Source of the DNA: Burkholderiales bacterium
Lineage (GTDB): Bacteria; Pseudomonadota; Gammaproteobacteria; Burkholderiales; Usitatibacteraceae
NCBI GenBank assembly: GCA_025350945.1
Contig: JANXWW010000124.1
Location: forward strand, 1-13,326
DNA: 13,326 nt
Direction of reading: 5' to 3'
Of this stretch, positions 7,122 to 13,326 are shown piece by piece. Position 1 is the first letter of the stretch. Each line of letters opens with the position of its first letter. Position numbers and translations under genes: made by a program. Below the pieces are notes generated by a model, which did no database searches, had not been told where the DNA came from, and worked only from the letters and a program-made list of their open reading frames with translations.

Positions 7122-8168
7122 TCACAATTCGTTAGTAAATACCGAACCTAACTTGTCCATTTCTTCCAGCGCGCGACCAGAGCCGCGCACCACACAGGTG
7201 AGTGGATCTTCCGCCACCAGCACGGGCAATCCGGTTTCTTCTACCAGCAAACGATCCAGCTCGCGCAGCAGCGCACCGCCGCCCGTCAGCACCATGCCTT
7301 TTTCGGCGATGTCGGCACCGAGTTCAGGTGGGGTTTGTTCAAGTGCTGATTTCACGGCAGACACGATTGAATTCAGTGGATCAGTCAGCGCTTCCAAAAT
7401 TTCATTCGATGAAATCGTGAACGCGCGTGGAATGCCTTCGGCCAGATTGCGGCCTTTTACTTCCATCTCGCGCACTTCCGAGCCTGGAAATGCAGAGCCA
7501 ATCGTTTTCTTGATATTTTCAGCGGTGGATTCACCGATCAACATACCGTAATTGCGGCGGATGTAGTTGATAATCGCCTCGTCAAATTTATCGCCACCCA
7601 CGCGCACCGACGCTGCGTAAACAATACCACCGAGCGAAATCACGCCCACTTCGGTGGTGCCGCCGCCGATATCCACCACCATCGAGCCGGTTGGCTCGGC
7701 AATCGGCAAGCCTGCGCCGATGGCCGCGGCCATCGGCTCTTCAATCAAAAACACTTGTGATGCACCCGCGGCCACCGCGGATTCGCGGATCGCGCGACGT
7801 TCAACCTGGGTCGAGCCGCAAGGCACGCAAATAACAATGCGCGGGCTGGGCCGGAACCATTGCGCGTCGTGTACTTTTTTGATAAAAAACTTGAGCATGT
7901 GCTCGGTAGTATGAAAGTCGGCAATCACACCGTCTTTCATGGGACGAATCGCGGTAATGTTGCCGGGCGTGCGGCCCAACATCATTTTTGCGGCCAGGCC
8001 GACCGCCTGAATGGTTTTCTTGGAATTCGGGCCGGCTTCCTGGCGAATCGCCACGACCGATGGTTCATCGAGCACAATGCCTTTGCCGCGAACGTAAATT
8101 AAGGTATTGGCGGTGCCAAGGTCAATGGCCAGATCGGTGGAGAGATATTTGGAAAAAAACGAGAACAT
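7122..8168 (-). CDS. mreB: MreB, actin-like rod shape-determining protein
   Basis: 348 aa, standard length for the bacterial actin homologue that forms membrane-bound filaments and positions the elongasome. The actin-fold ATP-binding motifs are intact: phosphate-1 loop DLAIDLGTANTLIYV near residues 12-26, phosphate-2 loop VVDIGGGTTEVGVI near 163-176, and the adenosine motif VLTGGGALLRELD near 298-310. The N-terminus MFSFFSKYLSTD resembles the short membrane-binding stretch seen in Gram-negative MreB. The ATG at 8168 is preceded by GAAAGG about 4 nt upstream. First gene of the wall cluster, divergent from gatC across 379 bp. The 115-bp spacer before mreC, with its hairpin, suggests mreB can be expressed at a different level from mreC and mreD. 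Confidence 0.98.
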   Translation of the reverse strand: MFSFFSKYLSTDLAIDLGTANTLIYVRGKGIVLDEPSVVAIRQEAGPNSKKTIQAVGLAAKMMLGRTPGNITAIRPMKDGVIADFHTTEHMLKFFIKKVHDAQWFRPSPRIVICVPCGSTQVERRAIRESAVAAGASQVFLIEEPMAAAIGAGLPIAEPTGSMVVDIGGGTTEVGVISLGGIVYAASVRVGGDKFDEAIINYIRRNYGMLIGESTAENIKKTIGSAFPGSEVREMEVKGRNLAEGIPRAFTISSNEILEALTDPLNSIVSAVKSALEQTPPELGADIAEKGMVLTGGGALLRELDRLLVEETGLPVLVAEDPLTCVVRGSGRALEEMDKLGSVFTNEL

Positions 8169-8547
8169 GTTGCCTTTCTAACTCTGTTGCCATGCGCGCG
8201 GCTGAATTTTTATGCTCGCGAACAGGGATCAATATTTTTGTCTTGCGCCACCCAATTTTGAAGCCAACTTTATGACAGGTTTTATGCAACAACGTTTCTT
8301 GTTACGTTCAACTTTCGTCACGAATAAGCTCAAATCGCAGGGTTTTTAACGAGGTTATTAGCAAAGTGCTGCGTCTAAATTGCATGAAGTCATTATGATA
8401 CTCTAGTGAGTGCCTAAAAAACATGCAAACCATGACGAATCCGGTCTAAACCCTGCACCGTGGGCATTCAAATCAAAAACGTGTGCCGCACCTTCAATTC
8501 GTTCATCTAGTCGTTCACCTTGTCGTTCAATCAAGTAGTTCAAAATT
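8169..8547. promoter_or_regulatory. Divergent intergenic region mreB / gatC
   Basis: 379 bp with no credible ORF or RNA gene; it must hold promoters for both the leftward mreB cluster and rightward gatCAB. What can be seen: TATGAT at 8394-8399 on the plus strand, a fair -10 match for gatC but without a recognisable -35 at 16-18 bp; a perfect 11-bp inverted repeat TTCGTCACGAA at 8314-8324; and a 12-bp tandem repeat next to gatC. On the minus strand TTGAAC (8306-8311) is a possible -35 but the nearest -10-like CATAAA is 19 bp away, so no mreB promoter is asserted. Confidence 0.5.
8499..8546 (+). repeat. 12-bp degenerate tandem repeat in the gatC leader
   Basis: Units in exact 12-bp register: TCGTTCATCTAG (8499), TCGTTCACCTTG (8511), TCGTTCAATCAA (8523) and a decayed GTAGTTCAAAAT (8535). 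The core TCGTTCA is identical in three copies. The array ends one base before the gatC ATG, so the last copy occupies the place where a ribosome-binding site would be. Its role is unknown; it could be a protein-binding array or a slippage product. Confidence 0.7.
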
Positions 8548-8847
8548 ATGTCTTTAACTTCTGACGATATTCACCGATTGGCAAAACTTGCCCGCATCAA
8601 CATCACCCCTGTCGAAACCGAGCGCACCTTGCGAGAGCTTAACAATATTTTTTCCATGGTGGAGACTTTGCAGGCGGTCGATACCGCTCATTTGGTACCG
8701 CTGTGTCATCCCATCGCAATCATTCAGGAAATGCCGCTTCGTTTGCGCGACGATGCGGTGACCGAAACGAATGCGCGCGAGGCCAATATGGTGAACGCGC
8801 CGCAACAGGAGAACGGGCTATTTCTGGTGCCGAAGGTGCTGGAATGA
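8548..8847 (+). CDS. gatC: Asp/Glu-tRNA amidotransferase subunit C
   Basis: 99 aa, the normal size of GatC, the small subunit that wraps around GatA and links it to GatB in the tRNA-dependent amidotransferase. Family features: MSLTSDDIHRLAKLARI at the start, ELNNIFSMVETLQAVDT in the middle, and the conserved end LRDDAVTE, VNAPQQENGLFLVPKVLE. The stop overlaps the gatA ATG as ATGA. No Shine-Dalgarno is visible upstream; the bases before the ATG belong to the last unit of a 12-bp tandem repeat. It is the first gene of gatCAB and is transcribed away from mreB. Confidence 0.96.
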   Translation: MSLTSDDIHRLAKLARINITPVETERTLRELNNIFSMVETLQAVDTAHLVPLCHPIAIIQEMPLRLRDDAVTETNAREANMVNAPQQENGLFLVPKVLE

Positions 8848-10355
8848 CGTTGGCTAAATTGTCTATTTCTGAATTGCGGGTAGCGCTGGACAGTAAAAAA
8901 ATATCTGCCGTAGAGTTGGCCGAATATTTTCTCGCGCGCGCTGAATCGAACGCAGATTTGAATGCGTTTTTGCATAGGGATCGCGATCTCACACTGGCTG
9001 AGGCGCGTCGTGCAGATGCGCAAATCGCCAACGGAAACGCAAGCGCGTTAACCGGCATTCCCATTGCGCACAAGGATATTTTCGTGACCCGTGATTGGCG
9101 CACCACGGCAGGCTCGAAGATGCTTGAAAATTATATTTCGCCGTTTGATGCGACGGTGGTTGAAAAACTCAACGCTGCGGGCATGGTCTGTCTGGGCAAA
9201 TTAAATTGCGATGAATTTGCGATGGGTTCATCGAACGAAAATTCGGCGTTTGGCGCGGTGAAAAATCCGTGGGATAAATCGCGAATTCCCGGTGGCTCAT
9301 CTGGTGGTTCAGCAGCCGCCATTGCCGCTGGTCTTGCACCTGCTGCGACGGGAACGGATACCGGTGGCTCGCTCCGCCAGCCCGCTGCCATGTGCGGCAT
9401 CACCGCAATTAAACCGACTTACGGCCGCGTATCGCGTTACGGCATGGTCGCATTTGCATCAAGCCTCGATCAGGGCGGGCCGATGGCAAAAAGTGCAGAA
9501 GATTGCGCGTTGCTGCTCGATGCGATGATGGGCTTTGATGCGAAAGATTCAACGAGCGTTTCTGCTCGTGAAAATAATGAAACGCCAATATCGGCGAGGC
9601 TTTTGACGGCATTTGGCTCGGATAACCGCTCCGGTGCTGGTGTTTCAAAACCGCTTGCAGGCGTTCGCGTGGGTGTACCAAAAGAATTTTTCGGTGTTGG
9701 TTTGTCACCTGATGTGGCGCACGCAGTTGATTCAGCGATTGCGCAATTCGAAAAATTAGGCGCGTCGCGCACCGAGATTTCGCTACCGCGCACCCGCCTC
9801 GCAATCCCCGCGTATTACGTGATCGCGCCGGCGGAAGCGTCGAGTAATTTGTCGCGTTTTGACGGTGTACGCTATGGGCATCGTGCCAAAGAATATAAAG
9901 ATTTGGCCGACATGATTGCGAAGTCACGCGCCGAAGGTTTTGGTGCCGAAGTAAAGCGCCGCATTTTAGTCGGCGCGTATGTGTTGTCGCATGGCTATTA
10001 CGATGCGTATTATTTGCAGGCGCAAAAAGTGCGTCGCCTGATCGCGCAGGATTTTCAGGATGCATTCAAACAATGCGATTTCGTTATGGGCCCGGTCGCG
10101 CCCACCACCGCCTGGAAAGTCGGCGAAAAATCGAACGATCCGGTCGCGATGTATCTCGAAGATATTTTCACACTCGGCGTCAGTTTGGCGGGCTTGCCGG
10201 GAATGTCAGTGCCGTGTGGATTCGATCAACAAAAACTGCCGATTGGCCTGCAAATTATTGGCAACTATTTTGATGAGGCGAAGATGCTGGCCGCCGCGCA
10301 TCAATACCAATTGGCAACCGATTGGCATACGCGCTCACCGGAGGCATTCCAATGA
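8844..10355 (+). CDS. gatA: Asp/Glu-tRNA amidotransferase subunit A (amidase)
   Basis: 503 aa amidase-signature enzyme that hydrolyses glutamine and passes ammonia to GatB for conversion of Glu-tRNA(Gln) or Asp-tRNA(Asn). The Ser-cisSer-Lys triad is in place: Lys77 (AHKD), Ser152 (GGSSGGSAA) and Ser176 (DTGGSLRQPA). The 75- and 24-residue spacings match those I recall for S. aureus GatA. The start MTLAKLSISELR at the ATGA overlap with gatC was chosen over an in-frame extension to 8703, which lies inside gatC. Residues about 240-270 form a longer, low-conservation linker (SARENNETPISARLL and on) between STSV and the KPLAGVRVGVPKEFF segment, which may account for the slightly long protein. The stop overlaps gatB as ATGA. 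Confidence 0.97.
   Translation: MTLAKLSISELRVALDSKKISAVELAEYFLARAESNADLNAFLHRDRDLTLAEARRADAQIANGNASALTGIPIAHKDIFVTRDWRTTAGSKMLENYISPFDATVVEKLNAAGMVCLGKLNCDEFAMGSSNENSAFGAVKNPWDKSRIPGGSSGGSAAAIAAGLAPAATGTDTGGSLRQPAAMCGITAIKPTYGRVSRYGMVAFASSLDQGGPMAKSAEDCALLLDAMMGFDAKDSTSVSARENNETPISARLLTAFGSDNRSGAGVSKPLAGVRVGVPKEFFGVGLSPDVAHAVDSAIAQFEKLGASRTEISLPRTRLAIPAYYVIAPAEASSNLSRFDGVRYGHRAKEYKDLADMIAKSRAEGFGAEVKRRILVGAYVLSHGYYDAYYLQAQKVRRLIAQDFQDAFKQCDFVMGPVAPTTAWKVGEKSNDPVAMYLEDIFTLGVSLAGLPGMSVPCGFDQQKLPIGLQIIGNYFDEAKMLAAAHQYQLATDWHTRSPEAFQ
10340..10344 (+). promoter_or_regulatory. Shine-Dalgarno of gatB
   Basis: GGAGG stands 7 nt before the ATG at 10352. This fixes the gatB start there rather than at the in-frame ATG at 10322, which lies inside gatA and would add ten non-conserved residues. 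Confidence 0.85.
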
Positions 10356-11827
10356 GCACAACGCCAGCGGGTTGGGAAGTTGTTATCGGCCTTGAAACGC
10401 ACACGCAACTTTCGACGGCCTCAAAAATATTTTCTGGCTCAGCCACCACGTTTGGTGCTGCGCCAAACACGCAAGCGAACGTCGTCGATTTGGCACTTCC
10501 GGGTACGCTGCCGGTGATGAATCGCGGTGCGGTGGAGAAAGCGATTATGTTTGGGCTGGCGGTTAATGGCACCATTGCACCGCATTCGGTGTTTGCGCGC
10601 AAAAATTATTTTTATCCTGACTTGCCGAAGGGCTATCAAATCAGTCAGTTCGAGTTGCCAGTGGTGGTGGGCGGCAAGGTGGGGATTGTGTTGGATGGGG
10701 TGGAAAAAACCGTGCAGCTCACGCGTGCGCACCTGGAAGAAGATGCCGGAAAATCGTTGCATGAAGGTCTGGACACGATGGGCGTGTCCGGCATCGATTT
10801 AAATCGTGCGGGCACGCCCTTGCTGGAGATTGTGACCGAACCCGACATGCGTTCTGCCGCTGAAGCGGTGGCGTATGCGAAGGCACTGCACGGTCTTGTC
10901 ACGTGGCTGGGTATATGTGACGGCAATATGCAAGAAGGCTCGTTTCGCTGTGACGCGAATGTCTCGATACGCAAACCCGGTGCGCCGTTAGGCACGCGCT
11001 GCGAGATAAAAAACGTGAACTCGTTCCGGTTTTTGGAGCGCGCGATTGAATACGAAATTCGTCGTCAGATTGAACTGATCGAAGACGGTGGAAGAGTCGT
11101 GCAAGAAACACGTTTGTACGATGCGGATCGCGATGAAACTCGCTCCATGCGCAGTAAGGAAGATGCGATGGACTATCGCTATTTTCCCGATCCAGATTTA
11201 TTGCCGTTGGTGATTGATGCGGCGTGGATTGAGCGTGTGAAAAGTGCAATGCCAGAGCTGTTTGAGCCGATGCGCGAGCGATTTATGTCTCAATATGGAT
11301 TGTCAATGTATGACGCTGGACTGCTCACAAGTAGTCGGTCAACCGCACGATACTATGAAGATGTCGTGATTTTAGGTGCTGATGCGAGTCTTGCGGCGAA
11401 ATGGATCACAGGAACACTGTTTGCCAGGCTGAGCCTTGATGGTCTGAACATAGACCGATGCCCTGTCAATTCCGGCATTTTCGCAAGCTTGCTAAAGCGA
11501 ATTTCGGACAACACCATCAACTCGACTGGTGCGAAGCAGGTTTTTGAAAACCTTTGGAACGCGCCGCAAAATCAAGATGGTATGCGCTCGCTACAGAGTG
11601 TAGACAACAGTATAGCCAAACACGGATTAGAGCAGGTCTCGGATACAGGCGCGATTGAAAAAATCGTTGATGACGTCCTCGCTGCCAATCAAAAATCCGT
11701 CGATGAATTCAAAGCCGGCAAAGAAAAAGCGTTTCAATCGTTGGTGGGCCAAGTGATGAAAGCCTCAAATGGCAAAGCGAACCCCGCGCAAGTGAACGAA
11801 ATTCTGAAGAAGAAACTATCGGGCTAG
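10352..11827 (+). CDS. gatB: Asp/Glu-tRNA amidotransferase subunit B
   Basis: 491 aa, full length. GatB binds the mischarged tRNA, activates the acyl group with ATP and adds ammonia channelled from GatA. Visible: VVIGLETHTQLST at the N-terminus, KNYFYPDLPKGYQISQ, NRAGTPLLEIVTEPD, EGSFRCDANVSIR, CEIKNVNSFRFLERA, QETRLYDADRDETRSMRSKE and DYRYFPDPDL of the catalytic cradle. The helical and YqeY-like tail domain that contacts tRNA follows, ending GKANPAQVNEILKKKLSG. Between about 11270 and 11660 the codon usage changes (CGA, GGA, ACA, ATA, AGT, CTA enriched) and the protein departs from the usual consensus, while the last 50 residues return to it. No frameshift is seen, and the reading frame is intact. 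The TAG stop is shared in a CTAG with the convergent DUF4124 gene. Confidence 0.96.
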   Translation: MSTTPAGWEVVIGLETHTQLSTASKIFSGSATTFGAAPNTQANVVDLALPGTLPVMNRGAVEKAIMFGLAVNGTIAPHSVFARKNYFYPDLPKGYQISQFELPVVVGGKVGIVLDGVEKTVQLTRAHLEEDAGKSLHEGLDTMGVSGIDLNRAGTPLLEIVTEPDMRSAAEAVAYAKALHGLVTWLGICDGNMQEGSFRCDANVSIRKPGAPLGTRCEIKNVNSFRFLERAIEYEIRRQIELIEDGGRVVQETRLYDADRDETRSMRSKEDAMDYRYFPDPDLLPLVIDAAWIERVKSAMPELFEPMRERFMSQYGLSMYDAGLLTSSRSTARYYEDVVILGADASLAAKWITGTLFARLSLDGLNIDRCPVNSGIFASLLKRISDNTINSTGAKQVFENLWNAPQNQDGMRSLQSVDNSIAKHGLEQVSDTGAIEKIVDDVLAANQKSVDEFKAGKEKAFQSLVGQVMKASNGKANPAQVNEILKKKLSG

Positions 11828-12549
11828 TTCGAATTTTTCGGCGATGCGACGCGTCTTTCAACGGGCGGGGTTAACAGCACATTGCCTTTCGCGTCCAGGA
11901 TCGTGCCCGGTGCCATGCCGGCTTTTAATCTTTTCCAGCGACTCTTCTCGGTATCCGCACGGTTGGTGATAAGTTGTTTTTCTTCATCGATTTTGGCGAC
12001 CAGTCTGTTCAGGCCGGCGATATCGGCCTTACCGCGCACGATGTCGGAAACCAGTTGCGGCGGTGGCTCTTGCACTTTGCCTTTGCCGGTTTTGCTGGGG
12101 CGATAAAAGTCCATGGTTGCATCATATTTTTCGAGTTGTGTTTCCACCTCGCCAATGCGCGTGGCCAGTGTTTTTTTCCGCGCGTCGAGTTCCACCAAAT
12201 CGTTATCGCGCGAAACATCGAATTCGCGCTCCGCACCATACGTGCCGATCAGTGCCAAATCTTTTTGCCGTTGCTCGCGGATGAGGCGCAATTCTTCTGA
12301 ACGCTTTTGTGCGGCTTCTTCGCGCGTGCGTAGCTGATCCGTGGTCAGCGGGGCATCAAATCTGCGGACAACATCACCTTCCTTGGTGTACTCAACGATA
12401 TCGCGCTTGGCGCACTGTGGTGGCATGGTGTCGCCGTAGTGAGTCACGCCCTTGTCGTCGGTGCATTTAAAAACCGCGTGCGCAGGCAAGCAAGCGCCAA
12501 CGAGTGTGACGCACAGCAACATGTAACGAATATTGGAAACCAGATTCAT
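11824..12549 (-). CDS. DUF4124 domain exported protein with coiled coils
   Basis: 241 aa, function unknown. A signal peptide covers residues 1-25 with a likely signal peptidase I site after AHA; LVGAC at 16-20 is a weak alternative lipobox. A DUF4124-like segment follows directly (VFKCTDDKGVTHYGDTMPPQCA, here about residues 26-47), with its paired cysteines. The middle is charged and helical, with likely coiled coils at about 75-105 and 118-150, then a Lys/Gly/Pro-containing linker (SKTGKGKVQEPPPQ) and another helix. Such proteins are common and poorly characterised in beta- and gammaproteobacteria; an envelope location is inferred. The ATG is 11 nt after the pyrE stop, without a clear Shine-Dalgarno, so co-transcription with pyrE is likely. 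Its stop overlaps that of gatB on the other strand. Confidence 0.85.
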   Translation of the reverse strand: MNLVSNIRYMLLCVTLVGACLPAHAVFKCTDDKGVTHYGDTMPPQCAKRDIVEYTKEGDVVRRFDAPLTTDQLRTREEAAQKRSEELRLIREQRQKDLALIGTYGAEREFDVSRDNDLVELDARKKTLATRIGEVETQLEKYDATMDFYRPSKTGKGKVQEPPPQLVSDIVRGKADIAGLNRLVAKIDEEKQLITNRADTEKSRWKRLKAGMAPGTILDAKGNVLLTPPVERRVASPKNSN

Positions 12550-12560
12550 GGAATATTTTA

Positions 12561-13235
12561 TTAAATAACTGCGCCGTACTGCTTTCGGTATGCCTCGATT
12601 GCTGCAAGTTTAGCGTTTTCATCAGGCATTCGTGCCAGATAGGCCGTGATGTCCGCCAATGTTGCCACCGCTATAACGGGGATGCCGGTGGTTTGGTTGA
12701 ATTCCTGCGCCGCAGATTGTGTACTGCCTGCTTTTGCCCCCACTTCCTGACGATCCAAAGCAATTAACACGCCGACTGGCGTGGCCCCCGCCGCGCGGAT
12801 CATCTCGACCGATTCGCGCTTCGATGCGCCATCGGAAATGACGTCATCAACAATGAGCACATTTCCCCTGAGCGGTGCGCCTACAATCAGCCCGCCTTCG
12901 CCGTGATCCTTGGCTTCTTTGCGGTTATAGCAAAACGGCACGTTTTGTCCCAGGTTGGCCATGGCAATGGCGACGCCCGCGGCCAGCGTGATGCCTTTGT
13001 AGGCGGGCCCGAAAATGGTGTCAATTTTGAGCCCGGATGCGAGTGCCGCTTCGGCGTAGAAGTGGGTTAATTTTGCGAGTGATTCGCCATCGCTGAATAG
13101 GCCAGAATTGAAAAAATAAGGGGACAAGCGCCCCGCCTTAGTTTTGAATTCACCGAAGCAAAGCGCCTCCTGGCGAATAGCGAATTCTATAAATTGTTGA
13201 CGAAAATCGGCAAGTGGGGTGACTGAAACGCGCAT
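12561..13235 (-). CDS. pyrE: Orotate phosphoribosyltransferase
   Basis: 224 aa, near the usual 213-225. It transfers phosphoribose from PRPP to orotate to form OMP in de novo pyrimidine synthesis. Family features: FGEFKTKAGRLSPYFFNSGLF near residues 27-47, FGPAYKGITLA, the flexible catalytic loop RKEAKDHGEGG, and the PRPP-binding motif VLIVDDVISDGASKRES. The last is unusual: the common form is DDVITAGTA or DDVISAGTS, so the T-A-G-T/S positions read S-D-G-A-S here. The start MRVSVTPLADFRQQF was preferred because the open frame upstream to the window end carries no conserved residues and contains a plausible promoter. An upstream ATG at 13325 cannot be excluded formally. No strong Shine-Dalgarno is seen. 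The DUF4124 gene follows after 11 nt. Confidence 0.94.
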   Translation of the reverse strand: MRVSVTPLADFRQQFIEFAIRQEALCFGEFKTKAGRLSPYFFNSGLFSDGESLAKLTHFYAEAALASGLKIDTIFGPAYKGITLAAGVAIAMANLGQNVPFCYNRKEAKDHGEGGLIVGAPLRGNVLIVDDVISDGASKRESVEMIRAAGATPVGVLIALDRQEVGAKAGSTQSAAQEFNQTTGIPVIAVATLADITAYLARMPDENAKLAAIEAYRKQYGAVI

Positions 13236-13277
13236 GAATAATCGATCAGGGAAGTCTAGATTGGAGTTAGATGAAGG

Positions 13278-13306
13278 ATAATCGCGTTTCCAGGCAAATT
13301 TTTCAA
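13278..13306 (-). promoter_or_regulatory. Predicted sigma70-type promoter of pyrE
   Basis: On the minus strand TTGAAA (13306-13301, 5 of 6 matches to TTGACA) and GATTAT (13283-13278, 4 of 6 matches to TATAAT) are separated by exactly 17 bp. Transcription would start near 13271, giving a leader of roughly 35 nt before the pyrE ATG. Pattern-based only. Confidence 0.4.
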
Positions 13307-13326
13307 CTTTTGTGAATTTCACCATG

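Noticed and set aside
8380..8399. A full sigma70 promoter for gatC using TTGCAT and TATGAT
   Set aside because: The two hexamers are only 8 bp apart, far too close for a -35/-10 pair; only the TATGAT is kept as a weak hint.
9409..10065. 218-codon antisense open frame inside gatA
   Set aside because: It lies opposite a well-conserved amidase; its His/Arg/Ser-rich product shows no recognisable domain and no ribosome site was noticed. It fits a GC-skewed codon shadow.
13236..13325. Upstream extension of pyrE to the ATG at the window edge
   Set aside because: The added 30 residues are not typical of PyrE, and the stretch contains a sigma70-like promoter with a 17-bp spacer. Without the sequence to the right this remains a preference, not a proof.
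1..13326. Mobile element, defence system, CRISPR array, rRNA or tRNA gene
   Set aside because: No transposase, integrase, direct-repeat array or cloverleaf sequence was recognised; the window is continuous housekeeping genes in a commonly conserved order.

Overview
The window looks like a piece of core chromosome from a betaproteobacterium. The evidence is gene order and protein similarity recalled from memory: an mreBCD-mrdA-rodA-rlpA-dacA cell-elongation cluster facing away from gatCAB, followed by a DUF4124 gene and pyrE. The base composition is moderate, neither GC-rich nor AT-rich. I cannot name the genus. No mobile element, phage, CRISPR array, rRNA or tRNA gene was seen.

Layout. From 8168 down to 1 on the minus strand runs one compact eight-gene cluster: mreB, mreC, mreD, mrdA (PBP2), rodA, rlpA, dacA and a truncated class-IV PLP aminotransferase (probable dat). 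Gaps are 9-13 nt, or the genes overlap by a few bases. The only real spacer is the 115 bp between mreB and mreC, which carries a long hairpin. A 379-bp intergenic region (8169-8547) separates this cluster from the divergent gatC-gatA-gatB operon (8548-11827), whose genes are linked by ATGA overlaps. gatB runs tail-to-tail into a DUF4124 secreted protein; the two TAG stops share one CTAG. That gene lies just downstream of pyrE on the minus strand, and pyrE has a plausible promoter near the window's right edge.

How the genes work together. MreB, MreC, MreD, PBP2 and RodA form the elongasome that polymerises and crosslinks lateral-wall peptidoglycan. RlpA is a lipoprotein with SPOR and double-psi beta-barrel domains, likely a lytic transglycosylase for cell separation. 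DacA trims D-Ala from stem peptides. The terminal aminotransferase could convert D-Ala into D-Glu in the cytoplasm. GatCAB amidates mischarged Glu-tRNA(Gln) and/or Asp-tRNA(Asn). PyrE makes OMP for pyrimidine synthesis.

I found no evidence of an undescribed multi-gene system. The points worth a second look are local: the mreB-mreC hairpin, a putative G-quadruplex tract in rlpA, two 12-bp degenerate tandem repeats (mreC tail and gatC leader), a codon-usage discontinuity in the 3' part of gatB, and an atypical PRPP loop in PyrE.
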